64,000 nt of DNA from UBA695 sp042691655 (GCA_042691655.1 CP170506.1:3720001-3784000), one strand, 5' to 3'. Shown: positions 35,201 through 44,899, counted from the stretch's first letter. Numbers and translations: made by a program. Notes: a model not told the origin generated them from the letters alone.

Positions 35201-36455
35201 GGGCGTCCTTTCGCTCAACGGCAACAGCGCAACAGTGGGGGGCCTAGCTACCAGCAATACAACCCTCACGCCTGTGGTGGAAAACAACAACGCCACGGCA
35301 GCGGCGCTCACCATTAATACCACCGGAACCAACACCTACGGCGGAACGGTACGCAATGGCGCGGCGGCAGGCGCCCTCAGCCTCATCAAAAATGGCGCGG
35401 GAACGCAAATCCTCACCGGCACCAACACCTACACCGGCACCACGCAGGTCAACGCGGGTGTCCTGCAACTCACCACCACTTCCGCCCTGCCGAGCATGAC
35501 CGCCTTGACCGTGGCCAACGGCGGCACCCTCGCCGTCAACGCGGGCGGCTCAGGGCAATGGACGTCCGGCAATATCTCCACGCTGCTCAGCAGCGGAACC
35601 TTCTGCGCCGGATCCTCGCTCGGAATCGACACTACAGGCGGCAACTTCACCTATGATTCGCTAACCAACACCGCCAACGGCGCGCTCGGCCTCACCAAGT
35701 TCGGCTCCAACACGCTGACCCTCACTGGCAACAACAGCTACAGCGGCCCGACCGCCATCATGGCGGGAACCCTCGCCGTCAGCGGTTCGCTCACCGGCAA
35801 CGGAAGCCTGCGGGTTGCCTCCGGCGCGGCGATGGTGAACACCGGCAAGACCACTGCAGTGAGCGTGAACATCGAAGCCAACGCCAGCCTGGTCAATAGC
35901 GGGACGATTTCCGGCCCAGTCACCGTCGCGGGGCACCTCACAACCGGCGGTCTCATCGACGGTGCGCTGAAAGTCAGCGGCAGCGCCGACCTCGCCATCG
36001 GCAGCAACCCGAGCACAGCGACGGTCAACGGCGATCTCACCATCCAGACCGGCGGTTTGCTCTCGCTACGGGTCAACTCATCGACCAGCTACGATCAACT
36101 TATTGTCACATCGGGCCACTCGGTCAACCTCAACACGGGCAGCATCCTGAGCCTCACGCTCGACACGGCGCTGGCCGACGGCCAATTGCTGACCTTGATC
36201 GACAACCAAGGTACCGACACGATCCATGGAACGTTCACTTCGCTCTATATCGGCGGAAACATTATAAACCTCAACGCAAACAACACCTTTACCTATGGTC
36301 TCCAAACCTACGAGCTCGACTACAACGCGGGCACCGGAGACAACGACCTTATCCTGACCATCGCAGCAGTTCCGGAGCCCAGCACCTGGGCTATGATCGT
36401 TGGCGGCCTCGGCTTGATGGCCTTCGGTGAGCGGAAACGCTGCCGAAAGGCATAG
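32289..36455 (+). CDS. Autotransporter-associated beta-strand-repeat protein with PEP-CTERM tag
   Basis: A 1388-residue surface protein. A long signal region ends near residue 50 (LAASILTCLALDTAHAA). At least six autotransporter-associated beta-strand repeats are visible near residues 241, 544, 656, 921, 1039 and 1141, each with a TLSGxNxYTGxTxxxxGxL-like core. The C-terminus is a sorting tag: VPEPSTWAMI near residue 1361, a short membrane helix, then ERKRCRKA. There is no autotransporter barrel, so sorting should depend on an exosortase, which is not in the window. Gly, Ser, Thr and Asn dominate, as in extracellular adhesins or matrix proteins. It follows the Verru_Chthon cassette, with a candidate shared operator. 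Confidence 0.9.
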   Translation: MKTKNSPMFGCNTHTDNALNQRKPHRLGLARAAAPLAASILTCLALDTAHAASSTWSGGGSDGSWIASGNWNGSVISGTTTGYTNTDTAVFNNNANTTVTLDNYRNLQSIVFDTGAGAYTLTGGTLQMTGFISSSLTPGVAQIQMNSAVANPQVINSSIVINAGGAANNSGALKISNNASSSSATMTISGGITGGTSASQNKADILVLGGANTGANVVSGNISNGSSSVAIEVVKADSGNWTLSGSNSYTQGTLVLNGMLTISGTANATVGSGTSAFTVDGGILKITGTTSTGSGSVNINGGTLALDFSGANAPTANIISTTSPLTMTGGTLSLTGGASASTVYTQTFASGALSAGNNTIVLNQNGAADLNLSLGSVSRSTGATLNVVLPTSGTVSLSGPSNMNGIAASGNTAFITINGSDWATASSGTLGKYSGYSTGTASYTTTNNIDVGAADSVSNVTVNTLRLNQGASTLTLAGVNTLYAGSILVTSAGAGSAITGGTIRAGTGKEVVIIDNGSLNVNSTIADSASGASSLTFSGTGTTTVNSANTYTGATYINSGTVKVANAAAFGTTGTSVLSPAGGTLDVNGYNLSFGSLNAGVLGSGGAGTAGIITNSAASGTATLTLGGSALSGTFTGSIQDGANAKMGLTKTGTNQLYLAGINTYTGDTTVTGGQLHLEFSYGNSTNIINPNSKLVLNGAGIDLATDKSGAAGAFNSSQTFNSISLQGGDSVIGTNRSTSSYLTQTIGSVNRVTGSVLGIQTTAGSKIATATASTNLVNTNGIVGGWLVDSGMTTFISLNSGTFVGATLTADAFTTAAANVTTSAAASTLATGTCNSITLKSSSNITMTLTGVTTVQSGGILQSSDSNYGKYTYTFNGGTLTSGTNELFLIQANTSGSTIINSVIADNSVSAVSVVKSGPGALFLGGANTFTGGIYINSGTLVLTNANALNGNVVTLGNGSIGAGAITSYAGVLSLNGNSATVGGLATSNTTLTPVVENNNATAAALTINTTGTNTYGGTVRNGAAAGALSLIKNGAGTQILTGTNTYTGTTQVNAGVLQLTTTSALPSMTALTVANGGTLAVNAGGSGQWTSGNISTLLSSGTFCAGSSLGIDTTGGNFTYDSLTNTANGALGLTKFGSNTLTLTGNNSYSGPTAIMAGTLAVSGSLTGNGSLRVASGAAMVNTGKTTAVSVNIEANASLVNSGTISGPVTVAGHLTTGGLIDGALKVSGSADLAIGSNPSTATVNGDLTIQTGGLLSLRVNSSTSYDQLIVTSGHSVNLNTGSILSLTLDTALADGQLLTLIDNQGTDTIHGTFTSLYIGGNIINLNANNTFTYGLQTYELDYNAGTGDNDLILTIAAVPEPSTWAMIVGGLGLMAFGERKRCRKA

Positions 36456-36500
36456 AGCGGAGCTCACAGTTCCGTGTCGGATCAAGCCGGGAAGGCAATG

Positions 36501-36535
36501 TGAGCCGTGGTGCCGTTGGGGTGCGCCACGGCTCA
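36501..36535 (+). terminator. Hairpin after the beta-strand-repeat gene
   Basis: TGAGCCGTGG (36501-36510) pairs perfectly with CCACGGCTCA (36526-36535) around a 15-base loop. The T content downstream is weak (ATTTTG), so termination may be partial. Confidence 0.5.
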
Positions 36536-36587
36536 ACATTGCATTTTGCTCCGGTTCATTCCGGTATAAATTAAGTTCCCTCCTCCC

Positions 36588-38555
36588 ATGCATCTCATCG
36601 ACTGGATCTTCCTCGCCATTCCCATCTTCCTGGTATTCTTCATCGGCGTCTACACCCGTTCGTATGTCCGGAGCGTGGCCGACTTCATGTCCGGGGGACG
36701 CATGGCGGGGCGATACCTGCTGGCCATCGGCTCCGGTGAGATGCAGGCGGGCGCGGTGGTGTTCGTTTCGGCCTTCGAGGTCATCGCCAATTCCGGGTTC
36801 ACCATCCTGAGCTGGTGGAGCCTGTTGAACGTCCCAGTGATGGTCGTGGTCGGCATCTTCGGGTTTGTGGTCTACCGCTTCCGCGAAACCCGCGCGCTGA
36901 CGCTGTCGCAGTTTTTCGAGATCCGCTATGGCAAATCGTTCCGACTCCTGACCGGCGTGGTCGGGTTCCTCGCAGGCATCTGTAATTTCGGGATCATCCC
37001 TGCCATCGGCGCGCGCTTCTTCGTCTACTTCCTGGGGCTGCCGCCGGAGCTCCAGATCTTCCAGTTCCATGTGCCGACGTTCACGCTGGTCATGGCGTTG
37101 TTTTTGACCTGCACGGTGGTGATGGCCACGGCGGGCGGGATCATCACCGTCATGATCACCAACTGCATCGAGGGCATTCTCTCGCAGCTCTTTTATCTGA
37201 TCATCGTCGTCAGCCTGATCTCAGTTTTCAGCTGGCCGCAAATCAGCGAAGTCCTCGCCAACCGTCCCCCGGGGCAGTCGCTCATCAACCCGTTTGACAT
37301 CGGCAAAGCCGCCGACTTCAACATCTGGTACGTGCTGATGGGCGTCTTCGGAAGCGTCTACGGCACCATGGCGTGGCAAAACGCGAGCGCCTACAATTCC
37401 GCGCCGATCACACCGCACGAGGGTCGGATGGGCGGCCTGCTCGGGCGCTGGCGCGAACAGGGCAAAACGGTCGTGGTGGTGCTGCTGGCCATCTGCGGCA
37501 TGACCTTCCTCGCCCACCCGGACTTCGCGGCGCAATCGCGCGTGGCGCATGAAACCATCAGCCACATCGCCGATGCCAACACGCAACGCCAGATGTCCAT
37601 CCCGATCGCCGTCTCCTACATGCTACCCATCGGCGTCAAGGGCCTCATGTGCGCCATTTTGTTGATGGGCATTTTCGGCGGCGATTCGCTGCACCTCCAC
37701 TCGTGGGGCAGCATTTTCATCCAGGACGTCTGGCTGCCGCTACGCAAAAAAGCATTGACGCCCAAGCAGCACATCTGGGCCCTGCGCGCCTCGATCATCG
37801 GCGTGGCCGTGTTCGCCTTCCTTTTCGGCGCGCTATTCAAGCAGCCTGAGTATGTCGTCATGTGGTGGAGCGTCACCATGGCCATCTACATCGGCGGCGC
37901 GGGCGCGGCCATCATCGGCGGCCTCTACTGGAAGAAAGGCACCTCGGCGGGAGCCTGGTCCGCGATGGTCACCGGCTCGTTACTTTCCGCGGGCGGCGTC
38001 ATCACCCGGCAGATCGTCGGTCCTTCCTTCCCGCTCAACGGCGTGCAAGTCTCGTTCTTCGCCGCGCTCCTTTCGATCACTGTCTACATCGTAGTGTCGC
38101 TGCTGACCCACAAAGGCGATTTCAATCTCGACCGAATGCTCCACCGGGGCGTTCACGCCCTTCCCGGCGAAGCTGCCGAAACCACGCATCCCGCCGCGCC
38201 GCGCCAACCCCTCCTCCAACGGCTTCTCGGCTTCGACGAACTCTACAGCTTCAGCGATAAGCTGGTCGCGGGCGGCCTTTTCGGCTGGAGCATGATTTGG
38301 GTGGTCATCCTCGTTATCGGCTCCGTGTGGAACTTCATCTCGCCCTGGTCCAACGCCGTCTGGTCCACCTACTGGCACGTCACCGCCATCAGCCTGCCCA
38401 TTGGCCTCTGCTTCATCATCGGTATTTGGTTCACCATCGGCGGCGTCGGCGATATGCGCCGATTCTTCCAACGGCTCCGCAACGAAACCGTCGACCTCAC
38501 CGACGACGGCACCGTCCGCCCCCCCGCTTCCACCCAACCGGCCCTCAAACCCTAA
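36588..38555 (+). CDS. Sodium:solute symporter (SSS family)
   Basis: A 655-residue transporter with about 13 membrane helices plus one or two more near residues 560-625. SSS features include RSVADFMSGGRMAGRYLLAIG near residue 22, VRYRFRETRALTLSQFFEIRYGK-like text near residue 100 and GIFGGDSLHLHSWGSIFIQDV near residue 360. The substrate is probably a sugar or sugar acid released by the glycosidases encoded just downstream; this is from context. The tail (VDLTDDGTVRPPASTQP) is cytosolic. The next gene starts seven bases after the stop, so they share a transcript. Confidence 0.9.
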   Translation: MHLIDWIFLAIPIFLVFFIGVYTRSYVRSVADFMSGGRMAGRYLLAIGSGEMQAGAVVFVSAFEVIANSGFTILSWWSLLNVPVMVVVGIFGFVVYRFRETRALTLSQFFEIRYGKSFRLLTGVVGFLAGICNFGIIPAIGARFFVYFLGLPPELQIFQFHVPTFTLVMALFLTCTVVMATAGGIITVMITNCIEGILSQLFYLIIVVSLISVFSWPQISEVLANRPPGQSLINPFDIGKAADFNIWYVLMGVFGSVYGTMAWQNASAYNSAPITPHEGRMGGLLGRWREQGKTVVVVLLAICGMTFLAHPDFAAQSRVAHETISHIADANTQRQMSIPIAVSYMLPIGVKGLMCAILLMGIFGGDSLHLHSWGSIFIQDVWLPLRKKALTPKQHIWALRASIIGVAVFAFLFGALFKQPEYVVMWWSVTMAIYIGGAGAAIIGGLYWKKGTSAGAWSAMVTGSLLSAGGVITRQIVGPSFPLNGVQVSFFAALLSITVYIVVSLLTHKGDFNLDRMLHRGVHALPGEAAETTHPAAPRQPLLQRLLGFDELYSFSDKLVAGGLFGWSMIWVVILVIGSVWNFISPWSNAVWSTYWHVTAISLPIGLCFIIGIWFTIGGVGDMRRFFQRLRNETVDLTDDGTVRPPASTQPALKP

Positions 38556-38562
38556 CTATTTC

Positions 38563-41500
38563 ATGACGACAGCCCCCATCCTAAGCGCCACCTTGCGCCC
38601 CGCCCTCCTCTGCGCCCTCCTCACCGCTGCCGCACTCCCGGCTCAGGCGGAACCCGCAGCGCCCAGCCCCGCTTCGCAAAACGTGGAAATTGCTTTCGCG
38701 CCGCGCTCCACCCCGGGCGGAATTTTCGTTTTCACCCAGGGCCCCGGCCAGGCGGTCGACGCATGGGCCGTCAGCGCACCGCAAACCCTCCCGCTCTATT
38801 ACAAATTCCAGATCTCCGATCAGCACGACAAACTCTGGCACACCGCCGAGGGCGCGTTCTCCACGGACAAAATGCTCTCCCTCGGCTTCGACAGTTCGCG
38901 CTGGCCGCTCGGACCGTATGACGCCAAGCTGGAAGTGTTCGCCAGCCGCGAAGCCGCCACGCCGCTCTACTCCCGCACCGCCCATCTTGGCATCGTCACC
39001 ACGACGAAACTCGGAAAAGCCCGCCCCGGCGAATTCCTCTACGGCCTCGATCCCGCCAACTCCTACATCTACCGCAACCAGACGCCGACGGCCTTCGCCT
39101 ACTACCGCCTGATGGGCGTCGACATCCTCCGCATTCCATACAACAAAGGGATGCCGGAAACCCCCGAAGGCATTCGCGAAGCGCTCGCCGGGCTCACCCC
39201 CGAGGATCTGCAAACCGGCCTTATCGTCGACCCGCCCAAGGACAGCGACCCCGCCAAACGCGCCGCGCAGCTTGCAAAAAAGGAGCAGTTTTTGGAACAC
39301 GTCGGCCAAACCTACGCGGGTTCCGGGCCCGGCAAAGTCCATTTCTTCGAGCTCGGCAACGAACCCGACCTGCCGCGTTTTTATCCCGGGCCGATTTCCG
39401 ATTACATCCAAAGCTACACCGCCATGCGCAACGCGATCAAGCGGGGCACCCTGGCTACGGGCCTGCCGGATGATGCCACCGTGGTCATGAACGGCGGCCT
39501 TTGCTTCGCCAACAAAGAAGGCCCGGCCCGCGCCCGGGAAATCCTCACAACCGTGGATCGCAGCGCGCTCGACGCCATCGCCTACCACGGCCACGGCCCC
39601 GGCATCGAATCCGAGCGCTCCGCCTACGAGCGCGTGCGGGATACCGCATCCCAGGTGGGCAAGACGGGGCTCCCATTTGTCGAAACCGAATCAGGCTACT
39701 GCGGCATCGACCGCAACGGCGCACAGATCCAGGCGCGCACAGTAGTACAGAAAATGACCTACGGCCAGTCCATTGGCCTGCCGGTGTTCTACTTTTTCCG
39801 CCTCTTCATGGAAGGCCACCGCGAAGAAGGCGGCTATGGCATGACGGAAGCCTTCATCGAGCCCCGCCCCTCGGTGCTCTCCTACCGCAACCTCGTCGAG
39901 CGGCTCCGGCACCGCGTTTTCGTGAAGTCCGTGGAGCTTTCAAGCGAAAACAAGACTTCGAAAGTCGACGCCTACCTCTTCGCCGAACAAGACGCCGAAG
40001 GGCATCCCACCGGAAACAAAACGCTGGTCGCCTTTACAGAAATCCAGACGCCCTGCACCCTGCGCCTTCGCCTCGATGAACAAGGCACCCCGGTACACAC
40101 TCCGACTCAGTATGATCTTTACGGCAACGCCACCCCGGTTTCCGTGGAAGGCTACGACCTCAGCCTTCCCCTCGGCCTAGACCCGGTCTACCTCACCTGG
40201 AATTCCCAGGGCCCGCTGACCTCGGTGAAAGAACTCCCCCCAATCCTCTCGGTGCGCCCTGTACCGATGGTGGCCGGAGCGGATAACCATTTTTCGATCA
40301 CCGTCCAGAACCCGTCCGAAGAAGCGCTCGATGCCACGATCACCGTCGAACCTCGTCTGCGCATCGCCACCGTCGAGCCCGTCATCCGCATCGAACAGAA
40401 GCTCCCCGTGGGGCAACCCCTCAAGGTGCCGCTCAACGTGCGCCTCAAGACTTCCAACGACGTCCTCCGGCTTCCCATTTGGTGGAAAATATTCTTGGAC
40501 GCCGACTTCGCCAAATGCACGCCGGACCAGCTCTGCGCGATCCCCGAAAACCTCCCCTCCGCGCGAGGCGAAGCGCCTCAAACGGCGGGCCGCTACGTCT
40601 GGGCTTGGGGCAACCGGCTCAACTTCGACAAACTCGCGGGCGGCTTCGGCCTGAAACGCACGGCGCTGGCCTATACTTATATCGACGCCCCCCGCGACAT
40701 GGAGCTCAACTGCGGCGCGTCGGCGGACTGGTTCATGGCGTGGTTCGTCAATGGCGTCAAAGTCTGCGACACGCTTGAAACAGGCAACGGCCAGCATGGC
40801 ACCATCGCCGACCACCCATTCCGGCTCCCGTTGAAAAAAGGCCGCAACGTCCTATGCGCCGTGGTCGGGAGCGGCAACGGCGGCTGGAGCCTCGCCTATG
40901 GTGGGCCGAAAGAATGGGCCGTCGCCGCCACCAACAATGACCCCGACAGCCTCACCGTCACCCTCACCGCCAACGGCAAAGTGCTGGCGCGCGAATCCGC
41001 GCCGGTGCAGCTCCGCGAGCCGGTTCCCTCACTGGGCGCGCCCGGCGTGCCCGCCAACTTCTCCGGCTGGCAGACGCTGGAGCCGCTCGTCGTATTCGAC
41101 ACCGGCAGCGTCAAAAACCCGTGGCTCAAGGAGCCGGAACAATGGCGCTGGTATGGCGGCAAAAAAGACCTCTCCGCCACCGCCTGGCTGCGCGAAAGCG
41201 GCGACACCCTCCACCTCTTCGTGGCCGTCACCGATGACAAGCTCTCGCAAGCACCCGAGCCATCCAAGCTCGCCGCCTACGATAGTCTGCGCGTCGTCCT
41301 CGCCAACGCCGGAGGGCAGCCGATCGCCGACGTCACCGCCGGTTTGATTGGCGATAAACCGGCCAGCATCGGCACCGAAGCCAACGTAGAAATCGAGCGC
41401 CAGGAAGGCCCGGACGGCGCCACGTACTACCACATCGCGTTTCCGAAATTCGTCGTCGGCCAGGAAGCCTTCCGGCTGAACTTCACCATCGCCGACAGCG

Positions 41501-41580
41501 ACGCCGACTACCTCAAACAAACCCTCAGCTACGGATCGGTGGACGCGCCGGTCCAAGGCCAACGCTTCATCCTTCCCTAG
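38563..41580 (+). CDS. Large secreted protein with a clan-A-like glycosidase domain
   Basis: A 1005-residue exported protein. The signal peptide (LRPALLCALLTAAALPAQAEP) ends near residue 28. A beta-rich region leads to a TIM-barrel-like part (FAYYRLMGVDILRIPYN near residue 185). FFELGNEPDLP (Glu 267) looks like the acid/base, and FVETESGYCG (Glu 374/376) like the nucleophile of clan GH-A enzymes such as GH39, GH5 or GH79. The C-terminal half has beta-sandwich domains, including a carbohydrate-binding-like end. I cannot name the family. The start is ATG 38563, after the symporter stop; a longer frame from 38401 would overlap the symporter by 155 bases. Confidence 0.7.
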   Translation: MTTAPILSATLRPALLCALLTAAALPAQAEPAAPSPASQNVEIAFAPRSTPGGIFVFTQGPGQAVDAWAVSAPQTLPLYYKFQISDQHDKLWHTAEGAFSTDKMLSLGFDSSRWPLGPYDAKLEVFASREAATPLYSRTAHLGIVTTTKLGKARPGEFLYGLDPANSYIYRNQTPTAFAYYRLMGVDILRIPYNKGMPETPEGIREALAGLTPEDLQTGLIVDPPKDSDPAKRAAQLAKKEQFLEHVGQTYAGSGPGKVHFFELGNEPDLPRFYPGPISDYIQSYTAMRNAIKRGTLATGLPDDATVVMNGGLCFANKEGPARAREILTTVDRSALDAIAYHGHGPGIESERSAYERVRDTASQVGKTGLPFVETESGYCGIDRNGAQIQARTVVQKMTYGQSIGLPVFYFFRLFMEGHREEGGYGMTEAFIEPRPSVLSYRNLVERLRHRVFVKSVELSSENKTSKVDAYLFAEQDAEGHPTGNKTLVAFTEIQTPCTLRLRLDEQGTPVHTPTQYDLYGNATPVSVEGYDLSLPLGLDPVYLTWNSQGPLTSVKELPPILSVRPVPMVAGADNHFSITVQNPSEEALDATITVEPRLRIATVEPVIRIEQKLPVGQPLKVPLNVRLKTSNDVLRLPIWWKIFLDADFAKCTPDQLCAIPENLPSARGEAPQTAGRYVWAWGNRLNFDKLAGGFGLKRTALAYTYIDAPRDMELNCGASADWFMAWFVNGVKVCDTLETGNGQHGTIADHPFRLPLKKGRNVLCAVVGSGNGGWSLAYGGPKEWAVAATNNDPDSLTVTLTANGKVLARESAPVQLREPVPSLGAPGVPANFSGWQTLEPLVVFDTGSVKNPWLKEPEQWRWYGGKKDLSATAWLRESGDTLHLFVAVTDDKLSQAPEPSKLAAYDSLRVVLANAGGQPIADVTAGLIGDKPASIGTEANVEIERQEGPDGATYYHIAFPKFVVGQEAFRLNFTIADSDADYLKQTLSYGSVDAPVQGQRFILP

Positions 41581-41590
41581 AACTCACGTC

Positions 41591-44500
41591 ATGCGAAACA
41601 CCGGCCTCCTCTCCCCGTTCCTCAAGCTTTGCGGACTCGCCACGCGTCTCGCGCTGGCCACGGTCTTTTTCAGCCATCCGCTGCCCGCCGCCGAGGAAGC
41701 CCCTGGCGAACTGATCCCCAACGGCAACTTCGGCGAACTCGACGCGAACGGCAAGATCCGCTTCTGGAGCGGCAAAGTAAACCCGAAGTCGTTTGCCGAA
41801 ATCGACGGCGTCCAGGCCCTGCGGCTTCCCCCCGGCACGAGCCTGAACTGGGAGATGCCAGGCCAGGTTGTCTGGAATACCGAGTATGTCCTGCGCTTCC
41901 GAGTGAAAAGCGAGGGAGGCGAGCGCCACCAAGCAATCTGCCTCTGGAACCGCCTCCCCGACATGCACGAACCGCCTCCCGGGGGCATGATCAACACGAA
42001 GGACTGGAGCACCGCCGATGCCAAGGACTGGAGCTGGCGCGAGACGCGCTACAAAATGCCCTTCGGCGTCACCCGTTTCATCGCCTTCTTCAACGGCATC
42101 CAGCCCGACGGCCCAGCCACCTACTTCACCGACTTTTCCCTCAAGCCGCTCAACGACCACGTCGTGAAGCTCGATCCCAAAGGCCCCAGCTACGGCTCCG
42201 CCAGTCGCGAGCAACTCCAGTGGATCTGGTATGAACCGGGCTTCAAGTGGAATTCCCAGGCCATGGGCCGCGACGTGGGCACCGCGCTGCCCAAACCGGA
42301 GCACGTCCTTTTCCGCCGCACCCTCCAGTTTCCAAAGGGAGCCACGAACGTCCAGGCCGTCTTCTGCGGAGACGACGTCGCCAAGCTTTACGTGAACCGC
42401 CGCGAAGTCGCCTACACCGAGGGCGCGTCGGACATCGCCCGCGTTTCGCTGGACCGGTTATTTCAAGACGGAGCCAATGAAGTGAGCTTCGACGTGACCA
42501 ACCGCTTCGGCCCCGGCGGAATGCTGGGCCGGATCGAATGGACCCTTGGAAATACCAAGTATTATTTCCCCACCAATACCAACTGGGAGTGTTCCTCCGA
42601 CGACGGCGTTACATGGAAGACGGCCAGCATCGCCGCGCTACCGACCCCGCTTCCCTCCGAATCCCGCTGGGTCTACCCACACATGGAGGAGCTCACGCAA
42701 ACCTACGCCATCAATGTCCCAGCCGGGGTCGGCGCCATCCGCGCCACGGTGCGCGCCACGGGCGGGTTCCACTTTTCCCAGGAAGGTCGCAACCTCACCC
42801 CCGAGCTGAGCAGCGTGGGAATTCCGATGCAACTGGAGATCAGCGACGCCCATGCCGGGCAGCCTCTGGAGCTTTCGCTCACCGACATGTGCCAGCCCCC
42901 GGTGGGCCAGGCGGCCCTTGAATGGAAGATCGGCGACCACTGGGAGCGCCACGAGCTGGGCGAATTCCAGGAAAAGAGCGGTGCGAAGCCGACCGTCGTC
43001 CAGGCCGCCTACCCGTCCAAATCATGGCCAATCAACGTCGGCGGCTTTGAAGCGGCGGCCACCCGTCCCCTCCGCGATCTCTCGCAGAACAAGGAAGATT
43101 GGGCCGAGAAGGTTTTCTCCAAATCAAAAGAACTTTGGAGCATCGGCTTCGACAACCGCAGCGTCGATGAATTCGGCGAAGTGTCCAAAGCCTCTAAAAC
43201 CGCCAACGTGCCCGTGGCGAACCTGAGCCAGTTCCCTTCCGGACTCTTCGGCAAGCTCTTCCCGGAAGAGACCCTCCGTTTCCACCTCGACAAAGCGCCC
43301 CAATACGGCGCGGTCTTCGCGCTCAACGTCTATGACGCCAGCGCCATTGTCACCACCGTGGGCGTCTACCTCAACGGCGTTTACGTCGGCAGCCCGAACG
43401 TGCTCGGCTACAGCATGAAACCGGGCGTGCGGCCCGGCAACCGCGTCTACCTCGTCACCATCGCGCCGGAGCGCTTCGCCGCCGGGGACAACGAACTGAC
43501 GCTGCGCATCGAGGATTCGTACTACCACCAGGTAAACATGGCCCGCCAGAACCAGGCCGAGGAATACACTCGCAACATGGGCCTCGGCTCGCTCCCGCCG
43601 GAGTTGCCCGCCTCGGAATGGTTGCGCTGGGACAGCCTCTCGCTGCGCGAAATGAATGAGCCCATCGCCACGCCCATCAACGGCCGCCCCGCCTGGTTCG
43701 GAACCAACATCGGCATCGCCGTCTTGAGGAACGCGGCCATCTGGAACGACTACCTCAAACGCGACCTCGGCTACCTCGGCATGGACTACATTGAGGCCCC
43801 GATTCGCTGGGGCATTTGGGACAAGGGCCAGATGCGCTCCATGCTCAAGCCGCTGCCAGGCCAGGCCGAAGGCCAATGCGGCGCGGATCTGGTGCTCTCC
43901 GAAATGAATGAGAAAGGCATGAAGCCGCACATGATCCTGGAGCCCGGCCGCGGCTGCGCAAATTGGGAGGATTTCGAGAAATCCAACGAAGTCGAGGCCG
44001 TGAAGCGCTTCGGCCAATACTTCGACACCATCGAAACCGGCAACGAAGTCGATCACCCCAACTACGGCTGGGATTCGCTGAGCATCTCCAAAGCCTACGG
44101 CAACATCATGAAAGCCACGGCCTGCGGCCAGGCGCTCAAAAAATACTCGCCCAACCCGCGAACCAAGATCCTCGGTCAGGGCTGGTATTTCGCATGGGAT
44201 TTCTCCGTGCTCGACGCCGCTCAGCGCCAGGCAGCGCCGAACGACCCCGGCTTCGCGGACATCCTCAGCGCCCACAGCTACGGCAAGTCCTACATCATTC
44301 CCGCCGTGGCCTACTGGAATCTCTATGGCCCCGTGCCGCCGAAGCCGATCTGGGTGACGGAGTGTGGCGCTTACACGCAGAGCCTCACGGATATCTACGA
44401 CTTCGATGCCAACCTCCGCGGCAACCTCAGTTTCGCCACCGCGGTCCTTGAATACCGCGTCCACTCCAGCGGCATGGATGTCAGCGGCGCGCATGAGCGC

Positions 44501-44899
44501 AGCTTCTGCTTGTTCGAGGGTGAAAGCCCCGAGGCGAAGCTCCTCGAAAAAGGTCGCTGCTACCGCCGCCTCATCGCCACCTACGGCCTGCACGGCACCC
44601 CGCTGCCATGGAAAGCGAGCCAACCCGCGGAAATCGTGGGCAAGCAAGTCTTCGTCAACGCGGTGGACGCGGGCAAGGCCTACAAAATCATGTTCGCTAA
44701 TTACGAGCACACCCCCGTGCATCTGGCCTTGAAGGTACAGCTTCCCAAGCCCGGCACCTTCGAAGCCATGCGCTACGGCGACGGCGAAACCGTGGACCAA
44801 GGGAGCAAAAGCGTGCACCTGCAAGCCCGGCCGCAGCTCGACTTCGACGAAACCCTCGCCACTGGCGAGACGGTGGAATACTTGATCCCCAAACCGTAG
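41591..44899 (+). CDS. Large secreted protein with a clan-A-like glycosidase domain
   Basis: A 1102-residue exported protein. The signal peptide (ATRLALATVFFSHPLPAAEE) ends near residue 35. Two galactose-binding-like jelly-roll regions follow (NGNFGELDANGKIRFW; TNVQAVFCGDDVAKLYVN). A barrel-like region from about residue 720 contains FDTIETGNEVDHPN (Glu 819, candidate acid/base) and IWVTECGAYTQS (Glu 924, candidate nucleophile). It may be a paralogue in design, though not clearly in sequence, of the preceding gene, ten bases away. Together with the symporter and GH3 genes it suggests extracellular polysaccharide breakdown. The family is unassigned. Confidence 0.7.
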   Translation: MRNTGLLSPFLKLCGLATRLALATVFFSHPLPAAEEAPGELIPNGNFGELDANGKIRFWSGKVNPKSFAEIDGVQALRLPPGTSLNWEMPGQVVWNTEYVLRFRVKSEGGERHQAICLWNRLPDMHEPPPGGMINTKDWSTADAKDWSWRETRYKMPFGVTRFIAFFNGIQPDGPATYFTDFSLKPLNDHVVKLDPKGPSYGSASREQLQWIWYEPGFKWNSQAMGRDVGTALPKPEHVLFRRTLQFPKGATNVQAVFCGDDVAKLYVNRREVAYTEGASDIARVSLDRLFQDGANEVSFDVTNRFGPGGMLGRIEWTLGNTKYYFPTNTNWECSSDDGVTWKTASIAALPTPLPSESRWVYPHMEELTQTYAINVPAGVGAIRATVRATGGFHFSQEGRNLTPELSSVGIPMQLEISDAHAGQPLELSLTDMCQPPVGQAALEWKIGDHWERHELGEFQEKSGAKPTVVQAAYPSKSWPINVGGFEAAATRPLRDLSQNKEDWAEKVFSKSKELWSIGFDNRSVDEFGEVSKASKTANVPVANLSQFPSGLFGKLFPEETLRFHLDKAPQYGAVFALNVYDASAIVTTVGVYLNGVYVGSPNVLGYSMKPGVRPGNRVYLVTIAPERFAAGDNELTLRIEDSYYHQVNMARQNQAEEYTRNMGLGSLPPELPASEWLRWDSLSLREMNEPIATPINGRPAWFGTNIGIAVLRNAAIWNDYLKRDLGYLGMDYIEAPIRWGIWDKGQMRSMLKPLPGQAEGQCGADLVLSEMNEKGMKPHMILEPGRGCANWEDFEKSNEVEAVKRFGQYFDTIETGNEVDHPNYGWDSLSISKAYGNIMKATACGQALKKYSPNPRTKILGQGWYFAWDFSVLDAAQRQAAPNDPGFADILSAHSYGKSYIIPAVAYWNLYGPVPPKPIWVTECGAYTQSLTDIYDFDANLRGNLSFATAVLEYRVHSSGMDVSGAHERSFCLFEGESPEAKLLEKGRCYRRLIATYGLHGTPLPWKASQPAEIVGKQVFVNAVDAGKAYKIMFANYEHTPVHLALKVQLPKPGTFEAMRYGDGETVDQGSKSVHLQARPQLDFDETLATGETVEYLIPKP

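Noticed and set aside
38401..38562. Extended start of the 1005-residue secreted protein inside the symporter gene
   Set aside because: It would place the signal peptide internally and overlap the symporter by 155 bases; ATG 38563 fits.
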